This document shows, piece after piece, positions 6,805 to 14,988 of a stretch of 43,807 nucleotides of DNA; the first letter of the stretch is position 1; each line of letters begins with the position of its first letter. Under the pieces are notes generated by a model. The model saw only the letters and a program-made list of their open reading frames with translations. It ran no database searches and was not told where the DNA came from. Both the position numbers and the translations under genes were made by a program. The DNA lies in NCBI GenBank assembly GCA_900319525.1, contig ONOU01000018.1:1-43807 (forward strand), read 5' to 3'. The stretch is from an uncultured Prevotellaceae bacterium. GTDB taxonomy: Bacteria > Bacteroidota > Bacteroidia > Bacteroidales > Muribaculaceae.

Positions 6805-8397
6805 TTACAGTTTCAGGTCATCCTCGCTCTTGGGTTGAGGGGGATAGTCGATGGTGTAGTGCAGGCCGCGGGATTCCTTGCGGTCCTTGGCCTGGCGGGT
6901 GATGAGATAGGCCACGTTGATGATGTTGCGCAACTCGCAGATGCGGCGCGACACCTTGCTGGTCTTGAACAGTTTCTCGGTCTCCTCATAGAGGATGTCC
7001 AGACGGTTCCAGGCACGGTCGAGTCGCAGGTTGCTGCGCACGATGCCCACATAGTTAGCCATAATTTCTCCCACCTCTTTTTCGCTCTGGCTGATGAGCA
7101 CCATCTCCTCGGGATGGATTGTACCGGCATCGTCCCAGGCGGGGATATCCTCTCGATAGGAATACTCGTTACGGTGCTCGATGGCATGCTTGGCAGCGGC
7201 GTCGGCATACACGACAGCCTCGATGAGCGAGTTGCTGGCCAGGCGGTTGCCGCCATGCAGACCCGTGCAAGAGCACTCACCCACGGCATACAGCCGCTTG
7301 ATGCTCGAGCAGGCATTCAAGTCCACCTTGATGCCGCCACACATGTAATGTGCTGCAGGCACCACGGGAATATAGTCCTTAGTGATGTCGATACCCAGAT
7401 CCAGGCAATGCTTGTAGATGTTGGGGAAGTGGTGCTTGGTCTCCTCGGGGTCCTTGTGCGTCACGTCGAGGTAAACATGATCCTCGCCACGCTGTTTCAT
7501 CTCGTTGTCGATGGCGCGGGCCACCACATCGCGCGGAGCCAGCGACAGGCGCGGGTCATACTTCTGCATGAATTCCTCGCCACCCAGATTGCGCAACACG
7601 CCGCCGTAGCCGCGCATGGCCTCGGTAATGAGGAAGGCAGGACGGTCACCGGGGTGATACAGCGCAGTGGGATGGAACTGGACGAATTCCATATCCTGAA
7701 CCGTGCCCTTGGCACGATATACCATGGCGATACCGTCACCAGTTGCCACCAGCGGGTTGGTCGTGGTGTGATAAACACAACCCACGCCACCTGTTGCCAT
7801 CAACGTCACTCTTGACAAGAACGTGTCCACCTCGCCCGCCTCCTGATTGAGGACGTAGGCGCCATAGCACTCGATGCCAGGCGTGCGGCGCGTCACGATT
7901 TTGCCCAGGTGGTGCTGGGTGAGGATTTCCACGGCAAAGTGGTCCTCATACACGTCGATATTGGGATTGTTCTTGACCGTCTCGATGAGCGACACCTGTA
8001 TTTCATGACCCGTGTTGTCGGCATGATGCAGGATGCGGAACTCGCTGTGACCGCCCTCACGGTGCAGGTCAAACTCGCCCTTCTCGTTCTTGTCAAAGTC
8101 TACGCCCCAGCCCAGCAGTTCCTGAATCTGCGAGGGAGCCTCGGTGACAACTTTTTTCACTGCCTCAGGATCACTGAGCCAGTCACCGGCCACCATCGTG
8201 TCATGGATGTGCTTGTCAAAATTGTCCACCTCCAGGTTGGTCACTGTTGCCACACCGCCCTGAGCCAGATCGGTATTGGCCTCCTCCATCTTGGACTTGC
8301 AGACGAGGGCCACGGTCCCCGTCTTTGCCACCTTGAGGGCAAAACTCATGCCGGCTACACCCGAGCCGATGATGAGATAATCATATTTACGTACCAT
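6805..8397 (-). CDS. nadB: L-aspartate oxidase
   Basis: This 530-residue flavoprotein oxidises L-aspartate to iminoaspartate, the first step of de novo NAD synthesis; under anaerobic conditions fumarate can accept the electrons. The FAD-binding motif is GSGVAGM near the N-terminus (LIIGSGVAGMSFALKVA). Typical family segments follow: QGGVAT, HREGGHSEFRILH, VQFHPTALYHPG, and HGGNRLASNSLIEAVVYA near residue 390. The C-terminal helical domain is complete. nadA and nadC are not in the window. It is the last gene of a minus-strand series (SDR, ribF, upp, nadB) with intergenic gaps of about 43-53 bases. Confidence 0.96.
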   Translation of the reverse strand: MVRKYDYLIIGSGVAGMSFALKVAKTGTVALVCKSKMEEANTDLAQGGVATVTNLEVDNFDKHIHDTMVAGDWLSDPEAVKKVVTEAPSQIQELLGWGVDFDKNEKGEFDLHREGGHSEFRILHHADNTGHEIQVSLIETVKNNPNIDVYEDHFAVEILTQHHLGKIVTRRTPGIECYGAYVLNQEAGEVDTFLSRVTLMATGGVGCVYHTTTNPLVATGDGIAMVYRAKGTVQDMEFVQFHPTALYHPGDRPAFLITEAMRGYGGVLRNLGGEEFMQKYDPRLSLAPRDVVARAIDNEMKQRGEDHVYLDVTHKDPEETKHHFPNIYKHCLDLGIDITKDYIPVVPAAHYMCGGIKVDLNACSSIKRLYAVGECSCTGLHGGNRLASNSLIEAVVYADAAAKHAIEHRNEYSYREDIPAWDDAGTIHPEEMVLISQSEKEVGEIMANYVGIVRSNLRLDRAWNRLDILYEETEKLFKTSKVSRRICELRNIINVAYLITRQAKDRKESRGLHYTIDYPPQPKSEDDLKL

Positions 8398-8440
8398 ATT
8401 ATTATTGTCTAATTAAATCTAGAGGGTCTAGCCGCAGAAT

Positions 8441-9097
8441 TTACTCTTTCTCGCCGTAGAGCAGGTCGCCGCAGTCGCCCAGGCCGGGAACGATGTAGCT
8501 GTGCTCGTTGAGCTCGTCATCGATATCACAGGTCCACAACGTGGTCTTCTCGTTGGGCAGGTGCTGGCGTACGACTTCGATGGCCTTGGGCGTAGCCACA
8601 ACGCTTGCCACATGGATGTGGGCGGGATGGCCCTTGGTTACCAGCGCCTGATAAGCCAGTTCCATCGATGAGCCAGTGGCAAGCATCGGGTCAACGATGA
8701 CAAGCGTCTTGTCATCAAGGCGCGGGCTGGCGATATACTCGATGTGAACGACAAAGTCATCGGTCTTGGGGAAGTACTTCCTGTAGGCCGACACAAAGGC
8801 GTTGTCAGCCCCGTCAAAGTAGCTCAGGAATCCTTCATGGAAAGGCAAACCAGCGCGCAGGATGGTGGCAAGCACCACGCGTTCGCCCAGCACGTTACAC
8901 TGCTTCACGCCCAGCGGAGTCTCGATGCCAACAGTGTTGTAGCTGAGCTTTTTTGAAATCTCATAGGCCATGATTTGACCTAGGCGTTGAATGTTAGTGC
9001 GAAAACGCAGACGTTCCTGCTGCAGATTCTTGTCACGGATTTCACTCATGAATTGTCCCACAAGCGAATTGTGTTCACACAAATTGTAAATGTCCAT
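8441..9097 (-). CDS. upp: Uracil phosphoribosyltransferase
   Basis: This 218-residue enzyme salvages uracil to UMP with PRPP. The PRPP-binding loop is VIVDPMLATGSS. The uracil-binding C-terminal motif is present as YIVPGLGDCGDLLYG. The length matches the bacterial family. It lies 43 bases ahead of nadB and 47 bases behind ribF, probably in one transcript. Its leader on the minus strand contains the motif AAAACTAAGAACTAGAA, which resembles leaders of several other genes here. Confidence 0.95.
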   Translation of the reverse strand: MDIYNLCEHNSLVGQFMSEIRDKNLQQERLRFRTNIQRLGQIMAYEISKKLSYNTVGIETPLGVKQCNVLGERVVLATILRAGLPFHEGFLSYFDGADNAFVSAYRKYFPKTDDFVVHIEYIASPRLDDKTLVIVDPMLATGSSMELAYQALVTKGHPAHIHVASVVATPKAIEVVRQHLPNEKTTLWTCDIDDELNEHSYIVPGLGDCGDLLYGEKE

Positions 9098-9144
9098 ATA
9101 TTCTAGTTCTTAGTTTTGATGATAACTGTCTGATAATCCTTTCA

Positions 9145-10083
9145 TTAATGATTGGCTAAGTATTCGTTGAGGATGCGCTTGGCATTGTCGCGATCCAGGG
9201 AGAGCTGCCGCTTGAGTTCCTCAAGCCCACACATCTTGAATTCCAAGCGCAGGAAACTGATGAACTCCAGGCTGATTTCCTCGCCGTAAATGTCGTCTTC
9301 AAAGTCAAACAGGTTGACCTCGATGCTCAATTGGTCGCCATTGTCAAGCGTAGGCCGGCGGCCTATGTTGGCCATGCCTTGCAGCACCTGCCCACCGACA
9401 TGGGCCAGCACCGCGTACGCGCCATTGTGCGGCAACAATATCTGCGGATCCATCTCTCCCACATTGGCCGTGGGGAAACCCAGACCACGTCCATTATGGA
9501 AACCATGTACAACCTTACCCCTAATCACGTGCGGACGGCCCATGCAGTGCATGGCGTCCACTACCCTGCCTGCCGCAATCAAACCACGCACAATGGTGGA
9601 GCTCACGGGCGCGTAGGGACCCAAATACTCGGGTGCCCTGACCACCTTGACCCCCAACTGCTCGCCATGACGGCAATAGTCCTTGAAGGTTTCCCCCCTA
9701 TTGTGACCAAAACGGTGGTTATAGCCTGTCACCAGCATCGAGACACCGTAGCGGTCACGCAGCAGCTCGATAAACTGCGACGAGTCCAGCTTTGCAAGAT
9801 CGGTGGTGAAATCTATTGCCAGCAGCAGGTCGGGGCCGAGGGCCTCGATCTGTTTCAGGCGCTGGTCAAGCGGCATGATCAGCCGGAAGGGCTCATCGGG
9901 GCGCAGCACTTGGCGCGGGTGATGCAGGAATGTGATGACAAGCGACTGTTTGCTCTGCTGCAGCGCTTGTTGCTTGAGAAAATCGACGAGGGTGACGTGC
10001 CCCAGGTGGACACCGTCAAACATGCCAATTGTGGCGACCGTGCTGCCCAATGGCAAGCGGTCATTCTCGCCCAAAATTTTCAT
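9145..10083 (-). CDS. ribF: Bifunctional riboflavin kinase/FAD synthetase
   Basis: This 312-residue enzyme converts riboflavin to FMN and FMN to FAD. The N-terminal FAD synthetase part carries the nucleotidyltransferase motif GMFDGVHLGH at about residues 22-31. The C-terminal riboflavin kinase part carries the conserved motif GRGLGFPTANV (about residues 199-209). It is complete and of normal length. The order SDR-ribF-upp-nadB links flavin, pyrimidine and NAD metabolism, and nadB is itself an FAD enzyme. Confidence 0.96.
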   Translation of the reverse strand: MKILGENDRLPLGSTVATIGMFDGVHLGHVTLVDFLKQQALQQSKQSLVITFLHHPRQVLRPDEPFRLIMPLDQRLKQIEALGPDLLLAIDFTTDLAKLDSSQFIELLRDRYGVSMLVTGYNHRFGHNRGETFKDYCRHGEQLGVKVVRAPEYLGPYAPVSSTIVRGLIAAGRVVDAMHCMGRPHVIRGKVVHGFHNGRGLGFPTANVGEMDPQILLPHNGAYAVLAHVGGQVLQGMANIGRRPTLDNGDQLSIEVNLFDFEDDIYGEEISLEFISFLRLEFKMCGLEELKRQLSLDRDNAKRILNEYLANH

Positions 10084-10136
10084 TACGTATATGTTGTATA
10101 AAAAAGTGGACTCAAATAAAATCCACTCATTTTCAT

Positions 10137-10997
10137 TTATTTATCTAAATGTTCTTTCAAGATGCGCATGGTGTCGTTGCACACGCGGATAAACATCTCA
10201 CGGTTCTTGAGCATGGTTGAAGTCTTCACTTGCTTGTCGGTTCCCGAGAACAGGTAGCCCGTGTCCTTGCTCTCCAGGGCCCGCAGCGTGGGCACCACGC
10301 CAGCCTCGGGACTGGGGATATTGCGGCTCAGATAGTCGGGCACGCGGTCCATCCAGCGCGACATGGCCAGGGCACCGCTCTTGAGCAGGCCGGGATTGAC
10401 GCAGTTGACCGACACGCGGCGCGTCTTCATCACGCTCGACATGTAAATCGAGAATAACGTGAGCGCCAGCTTGCTCTGGGCGTAGGCTCCCCAAGGTGTG
10501 AAATGGGAGACAGCAGGAAACTCATAGGGCAACGACACAAAGCGGCGCGAAACGCTCGTGGACAGGATGATGTGGCCACCCTCCTCTATGAGCGGATAGA
10601 CCTGCATCGACAGCAACACCGTGCTCAGGTAATTGACCTGCACCGAGTGCTCAAAGCCATCCTCAGAAATCTCGCTGCGGCGAGGCAGCAAGCCGGCATT
10701 ATTGATTAATGCGGCGACAGGGCGGTTGAGCGCCTTGAGGCGATGAACAAAGTCATTGACCAGCGCAAAGGAATTCAAGTCGAGTTGCAAGCAGGTAATG
10801 TCCTTATTGCGGGTTACGGTGCGCAATTGTGCGGCATAACTCTCGGCCTTCTTGATATCACGGCTTGCCAGCAACACAGCCTTGCCCTGCTCAGCGAGCT
10901 TGCGGGTGATCACACTGCCCATACTATCGGTCGAGCCAGTGACAATGTATAACGGCTTTTCCTGCTCAGCCATCAGTTTGTCATTATCGGTCATCAT
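10137..10997 (-). CDS. Short-chain dehydrogenase/reductase
   Basis: This 286-residue SDR protein has a Rossmann fold. The N-terminal motif reads TGSTDSMG at residues 20-27; the usual second glycine of TGxxxGxG is Ser25. The NNAG motif and the catalytic YAQSK (YxxxK) are present, with a preceding LSTS segment that may hold the catalytic serine. The overall pattern resembles the retinol dehydrogenase/protochlorophyllide reductase-like group. The substrate cannot be told from the sequence. It is the first gene of the ribF-upp-nadB series and is divergent from psuK, with a -7 element at 11036-11044. Confidence 0.85.
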   Translation of the reverse strand: MMTDNDKLMAEQEKPLYIVTGSTDSMGSVITRKLAEQGKAVLLASRDIKKAESYAAQLRTVTRNKDITCLQLDLNSFALVNDFVHRLKALNRPVAALINNAGLLPRRSEISEDGFEHSVQVNYLSTVLLSMQVYPLIEEGGHIILSTSVSRRFVSLPYEFPAVSHFTPWGAYAQSKLALTLFSIYMSSVMKTRRVSVNCVNPGLLKSGALAMSRWMDRVPDYLSRNIPSPEAGVVPTLRALESKDTGYLFSGTDKQVKTSTMLKNREMFIRVCNDTMRILKEHLDK

Positions 10998-11035
10998 ATT
11001 ATAGTTTTTTTAGTTCGTTCATTTCTTTCTAACCT

Positions 11036-11044
11036 GCAAAGGTA
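11036..11044 (-). promoter_or_regulatory. -7 element for the SDR-ribF-upp-nadB series
   Basis: On the minus strand the sequence is TACCTTTGC, 38 bases upstream of the SDR start. No clear TTG is found at -33. Confidence 0.5.
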
Positions 11045-11139
11045 CAAAAGTTCGCACATAACGCCTAATCCCAAGGCAAAAAAGACACAAAACATCAAAA
11101 AATCGGCTAAAACAGCCATGCGGAACACCCAGCAATTTT

Positions 11140-11148
11140 TATCTTTGC
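11140..11148 (+). promoter_or_regulatory. -7 element for psuK-psuG
   Basis: TATCTTTGC lies 41 bases before the psuK ATG at 11190. It forms a divergent promoter pair with the element at 11036-11044. An in-frame start upstream at 11118 would lie ahead of this element and is rejected. Confidence 0.6.
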
Positions 11149-11189
11149 ATGGAAATAACTTTTGCGATATCATCTATAGATCAAATCAC

Positions 11190-12086
11190 ATGAGTGGATA
11201 TATTACTGTTATCGGAGGTGTGAACATGGATATCTCGGCGGCATTGACTGCGCCGTTTGTCCCAGCCGATTCGGTACCAGGGCAGGTAACCCTGGGCTGC
11301 GGAGGCGTGGCTCGCAACATTGCCCATAACCTACGGCTGATGGGCCACGAGGTAAAGTTTGTGAGCGCCTTTGGCGGCGAGACCTTCGGCGAAATGTGCT
11401 GGAACGAATGCCAAGCCATCGGGTTAGACCTGTCGCTGAGCCAGCGCTGCGAGGGCATGCGCAACGGACTGTACCTGTGTGTCAACGATCAGACAGGCGA
11501 CATGATTGCCGCAGTGGCCGATACCGACATCGTCTCCCGCATCACGCCTCAATTTCTGGATGCCCGCATCGATGTCATCAACAGCTCGGCCCTTGTCATG
11601 GCCGACACCAATATCTCCACCGAGGCGCTGCAGTACCTCATCGACCACTGTACCAGTCCCCTCATGGTCGATACTGTGAGCACCGCCAAGGCTCCCCGCA
11701 TTATCAAGGCTTTACAGCAAAGTCAAAGCCATCGCCTGCACACGCTCAAGCTCAACCTGCAGGAAGCCCAGGCCGTTACAGGTTGCACTTCGGCTCAGGA
11801 ATCTGCCAAGCACCTCACGGCTATGGGAATACATGAAGTGTTTATCACGCTGGGCAGCGATGGCGTGTATTGCAGTGACGGCCTGCAGCATGAGCAATTC
11901 AAGGCCATCCCCTCGCGTGTCATCAACACCACGGGTGCCGGCGATGCCTTCATCGCAGGTGTTGCCCATGCCCAGATCATGAACACCCCGTTTCCCGAGT
12001 GTGCCATGACGGGTCTGAAGGCGGCTCACGCCACCCTACTCTCCCCACAGACCGTCAATCCCGACATCAGGAAATACCTCAACTAA
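11190..12086 (+). CDS. psuK: PfkB-family kinase, probable pseudouridine kinase
   Basis: This 298-residue ribokinase-like sugar kinase probably phosphorylates pseudouridine to pseudouridine 5'-phosphate. The N-terminal GGVNMDISA and GCGGVARNIAHNL motifs bind the sugar. The C-terminal TTGAGDAFIAG contains the catalytic aspartate (about residue 252) and the anion hole. The pseudouridine assignment rests mainly on psuG, which follows 40 bases downstream; psuK-psuG pairs are well known, for example in E. coli. The start MSGYITVIGG was chosen because the longer frame runs through the promoter. No dedicated nucleoside transporter is adjacent. Confidence 0.9.
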   Translation: MSGYITVIGGVNMDISAALTAPFVPADSVPGQVTLGCGGVARNIAHNLRLMGHEVKFVSAFGGETFGEMCWNECQAIGLDLSLSQRCEGMRNGLYLCVNDQTGDMIAAVADTDIVSRITPQFLDARIDVINSSALVMADTNISTEALQYLIDHCTSPLMVDTVSTAKAPRIIKALQQSQSHRLHTLKLNLQEAQAVTGCTSAQESAKHLTAMGIHEVFITLGSDGVYCSDGLQHEQFKAIPSRVINTTGAGDAFIAGVAHAQIMNTPFPECAMTGLKAAHATLLSPQTVNPDIRKYLN

Positions 12087-12126
12087 AAAACCTACAACAA
12101 AAAAACTAACAACTAACTAAAACAAT

Positions 12127-13038
12127 ATGAACCAATACCTTTCCATTTCACCCGAAGTGCAGCAGGCACTTGACGAGGGACGTCCCGTAGTAGCCCTCGA
12201 GTCCACCATCATCTCTCACGGTATGCCCTATCCGCAGAACGTGGAAACAGCCTTGAAGGTCGAGCAGACCATCCGTGATGGCGGAGCCGTTCCTGCCACC
12301 ATCGCCATCATCGGCGGCAAACTCAAGGCGGGTTGCACGCCCGACGAAATCGAATACCTGGGGCGCAAAGGCCAGGCCGTGACCAAGGCTTCGCGGCGCG
12401 ACCTGCCCGTGCTCATCGCCCGCGGCGAGGACGGAGCCACAACCGTGACCACGACAATGATCATCGCCGCAATGGCAGGCATCAAGGTGTTTGCAACAGG
12501 CGGCATCGGCGGTGTGCATCGCGGCGCCGAAACCACGATGGACATCAGCGCCGACCTCGAAGAGCTGGCCATGACCCCTGTGATGGTCATCTGTGCCGGA
12601 GCAAAGTCCATCCTCGACTTGGGGCTCACACTGGAGTACCTCGAGACCAAGGGTGTGCCTGTCATTGGCTACGGTACCGAGGAACTGCCCGCCTTCTACA
12701 CGCGCCATAGCGGTTTTAAGGTCGATTACCGCATCGACACCCCCGAGGAACTCGCCGCGGCTTTCAAGGCCAAACTCGACATGGGTCTGAAGGGCGGCAT
12801 GCTCGTCACCAACCCCATCCCCGAGGAGTATTCCATGCCTGCCGACGTCATTAACAAGGCCATTGATGAGGCCATCGCCGAGGCCAACAAGTTGGGCATC
12901 AAGGGCAAGGAGACGACACCGTTCCTGCTCGCCAAGGTTAAGGACCTCACTGGCGGTGACAGCCTGGCCAGCAACATCCAGCTGGTGCTCAACAATGCCC
13001 GCCTGGCCGCCAAAACCGCTACTGCCCTCATGCGCTAG
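12127..13038 (+). CDS. psuG: Pseudouridine-5'-phosphate glycosidase
   Basis: This 303-residue enzyme splits pseudouridine 5'-phosphate into uracil and ribose 5-phosphate, breaking the C-C glycosidic bond. Conserved family segments are ALESTIISHGMPYPQN near the N-terminus, GATTVTTTM with its threonines, and ATGGIGGVHRG followed by MDISADL. The length is normal. The uracil produced can be salvaged by upp, which is also in this window. The leader between psuK and psuG contains ACTAACAACTAACTAA. Confidence 0.96.
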   Translation: MNQYLSISPEVQQALDEGRPVVALESTIISHGMPYPQNVETALKVEQTIRDGGAVPATIAIIGGKLKAGCTPDEIEYLGRKGQAVTKASRRDLPVLIARGEDGATTVTTTMIIAAMAGIKVFATGGIGGVHRGAETTMDISADLEELAMTPVMVICAGAKSILDLGLTLEYLETKGVPVIGYGTEELPAFYTRHSGFKVDYRIDTPEELAAAFKAKLDMGLKGGMLVTNPIPEEYSMPADVINKAIDEAIAEANKLGIKGKETTPFLLAKVKDLTGGDSLASNIQLVLNNARLAAKTATALMR

Positions 13039-13072
13039 CCTTGACGGTCTTGCATGGTCCTTCTCATTGAGT

Positions 13073-13267
13073 GGTTGTGTCACAATTGCGACCCGGTTAT
13101 ATTACCATGCTAACGCACGGGAAATTCATCAAATTTTAAAATTAAAATTGGCAAATCATTTATATTTATGTCAATTTTAATTATAACCTGAATAATTTAG
13201 CTTCGCCGAGCTAAAGGTTCCCACCCGCAGGGCGGTTATAATTGGGCTGTTAAATTATGACACAGCC
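13073..13267. repeat. Intergenic structured element with inverted ends
   Basis: The 326-base gap after psuG holds a block bounded by an imperfect 15-bp inverted repeat, GGTTGTGTCACAATT (13073-13087) and AATTATGACACAGCC (13253-13267). Inside it, AATTATAACC (13179-13188) pairs perfectly with GGTTATAATT (13234-13243). That stem encloses the hairpin TTTAGCT-TCGCCG-AGCTAAA (13196-13215). A 30-base core at 13104-13133 matches 23 of 30 positions of 23784-23813. It may be a small MITE-like repeat, a terminator for psuG, or a leader structure for the next gene. I see no coding capacity. Confidence 0.5.
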
Positions 13268-13310
13268 CCATTTTTTTGATGAAAATAAACGGTTGTTTTA
13301 TCTAAAGTTG

Positions 13311-13319
13311 TACCTTTGT
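13311..13319 (+). promoter_or_regulatory. -7 element for the zinc-ribbon gene
   Basis: TACCTTTGT lies 45 bases before the ATG at 13365 and fits the Bacteroidetes -7 pattern. The nearest TTG (13293-13295) is only 15 bases upstream. Confidence 0.45.
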
Positions 13320-13364
13320 AGTTTGAAATTAAACGAAGTTTAACCAAACCATATAGAGAACAAG

Positions 13365-14831
13365 ATGATAAGATGTCAACATTGCGGACACGAGGTGCCC
13401 GAGGGTTCAGTTTTTTGTAACCACTGCGGCTATCGCATGAGTAATGAGGTCACGTGCAGCTACTGCCACGAGCCCATGCCGTCAACATCGGTGTTTTGCC
13501 CCCATTGCGGCAAGGCTGTGGATAATGCGATAAATGTGGCTTCGCGCCAGACCACCAAGGGTCAGGGCAGCCCCCGCCCCATGACCTATAACGAGCAGCG
13601 ACAAGCCGCCCAGCGCCAGGCCCAGCAACGTCAGGCCAATGCCTGGAAACAGCCCGAGGTCGAGCCCGAGGAGGACGATGACGACAACGATGGCGGAGGC
13701 AGCCGTTCGCACTATGACCGCAACCTGATCATCGGCATCGTGCTGGCAGTGTTGGCCATCGCCCTGCTGTCGCTGTTGAAGCACTGCAACAGCCAGGAGA
13801 ATGACCGCCTGGAGGCCCGAGCCGACAGTGCCGCCCTCATCGCTGAGGGCAGCCAGGACCCGATGGCCGTGCTTAATGCCGAATTGAGCCGCAATGCCTT
13901 CACCGACGACAAGGCCTATACGGGCTGTGCCGTGCGCTTTGCCAGCACCGACCCTGACACTCCCGAGCGCATCGTGGGTGTGACCTACAAGGACGATACC
14001 GACCGCCCCTTCATCAAAGTTTATCAGCTGACCCGTGACGGTGCTCAGTGGAAGACCGAGTTAGGTCAGACCAAGTACTATGACGGCCGCAGCATCATCA
14101 TGGACAACTCGTCGCTCATTGCCGACGGCATGAACGTGCCTCGCGCGGTGACTGTCGATGGCAAGTCGTGCCTCTATTTCGCATTCCTGAACCACCTGAA
14201 AGGTGCCGGCGAGGGCAACAACGGCCGCGTGACGCTGGCCCTGTATGACATCGACTCGAAGAAACTGACGACCTTGACCTATGACGGCCAGATCCGCTCC
14301 CGCACCGACGGACGCCAGTATGTCTATAGCCGCGGCCCGCTCGAGAATACCAACAGCAGCGAGCGCACCTTCCTGCGCCAGGAGGCCGCCAGCATCGGAG
14401 CCATCAAGGTAGCCACCCAAGAAGAAATTGACGCCGAGGAAGAGGCTCTGGCCAAGGAGGAAGAAGAAAAAGCCCTCGCTGGCGAGGAGAACGCCGACGC
14501 CAAGTGGGCCCACGACAATGCTGAGAACATGGACAAGATCAAGGAGGGCGAGGAAGTGAAGATGAAGCCCACCCAGTATGACAAGCCCATCATCAACATG
14601 AAGGAAATCAAGGTAAAACTCGAGAACGACCGTTATCTCGTCTTCCTGGATACCAAGGGTTCGGTAGTGGGATTCAACAAGAGCAGCCGCAAGTACTTCA
14701 CCATTTATGGCGGCAAGAACGGCGCTGCCACGGGCATCAGCCTTAACGGCGACAATAACTTGCTCATCAAGACCGGCAGCGGCAACATCACCTACGACCT
14801 GGTACACGACCGTGCCAAGAACGCCAACTAA
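13365..14831 (+). CDS. Double zinc-ribbon, single-pass membrane protein
   Basis: The 488-residue protein begins with two zinc ribbons. The first is CQHCGHEVPEGSVFCNHCGY, about residues 4-23. The second is built from CSYC and CPHC pairs, about residues 31-51. A Q/R-rich linker and an acidic stretch (EPEEDDDDNDGG) follow, then one membrane helix at about residues 122-142 (NLIIGIVLAVLAIALLSLL). The rest, probably outside the cytoplasm, is a beta-rich domain interrupted by a long charged helix rich in glutamate (about 345-400). I do not recognise the outer domain. Such a layout suggests a membrane sensor or assembly factor, but this is inference. The 39-aa membrane peptide starts 2 bases after its stop codon. 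Confidence 0.85.
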   Translation: MIRCQHCGHEVPEGSVFCNHCGYRMSNEVTCSYCHEPMPSTSVFCPHCGKAVDNAINVASRQTTKGQGSPRPMTYNEQRQAAQRQAQQRQANAWKQPEVEPEEDDDDNDGGGSRSHYDRNLIIGIVLAVLAIALLSLLKHCNSQENDRLEARADSAALIAEGSQDPMAVLNAELSRNAFTDDKAYTGCAVRFASTDPDTPERIVGVTYKDDTDRPFIKVYQLTRDGAQWKTELGQTKYYDGRSIIMDNSSLIADGMNVPRAVTVDGKSCLYFAFLNHLKGAGEGNNGRVTLALYDIDSKKLTTLTYDGQIRSRTDGRQYVYSRGPLENTNSSERTFLRQEAASIGAIKVATQEEIDAEEEALAKEEEEKALAGEENADAKWAHDNAENMDKIKEGEEVKMKPTQYDKPIINMKEIKVKLENDRYLVFLDTKGSVVGFNKSSRKYFTIYGGKNGAATGISLNGDNNLLIKTGSGNITYDLVHDRAKNAN

Positions 14832-14833
14832 CA

Positions 14834-14953
14834 ATGACAATCATGACTCCTGAGCGACGTTATTACTTTTGGTTCTTTTTCAAGTTGAACATCATCCTGG
14901 CAGGGCTGCTCGCCCTGTTGTGGTGGTTGAACAACGTCGTGTATGCGGGGTGA
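14834..14953 (+). CDS. 39-aa single-pass membrane peptide
   Basis: The ATG is 2 bases after the stop codon of the zinc-ribbon gene. The 39 residues start MTIMTPERRYYFWFFFK, continue into a hydrophobic helix (LNIILAGLLALLWWL) and end NNVVYAG. Two arginines before the helix and an uncharged tail suggest a single-pass membrane protein with its N-terminus in the cytoplasm. A second in-frame ATG at 14843 is an alternative start. The tight spacing suggests translational coupling with the zinc-ribbon protein. I do not recognise a family. Confidence 0.6.
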   Translation: MTIMTPERRYYFWFFFKLNIILAGLLALLWWLNNVVYAG

Positions 14954-14988
14954 TTAGGCTTTAGGAATAACAACATAATACTGAGAAA

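Noticed and set aside
13073-13267. Riboswitch upstream of the zinc-ribbon gene
   Set aside because: Nested stems are present, but I recognise no known riboswitch core. The block also resembles the element after frdB, so a repeat is the simpler reading.
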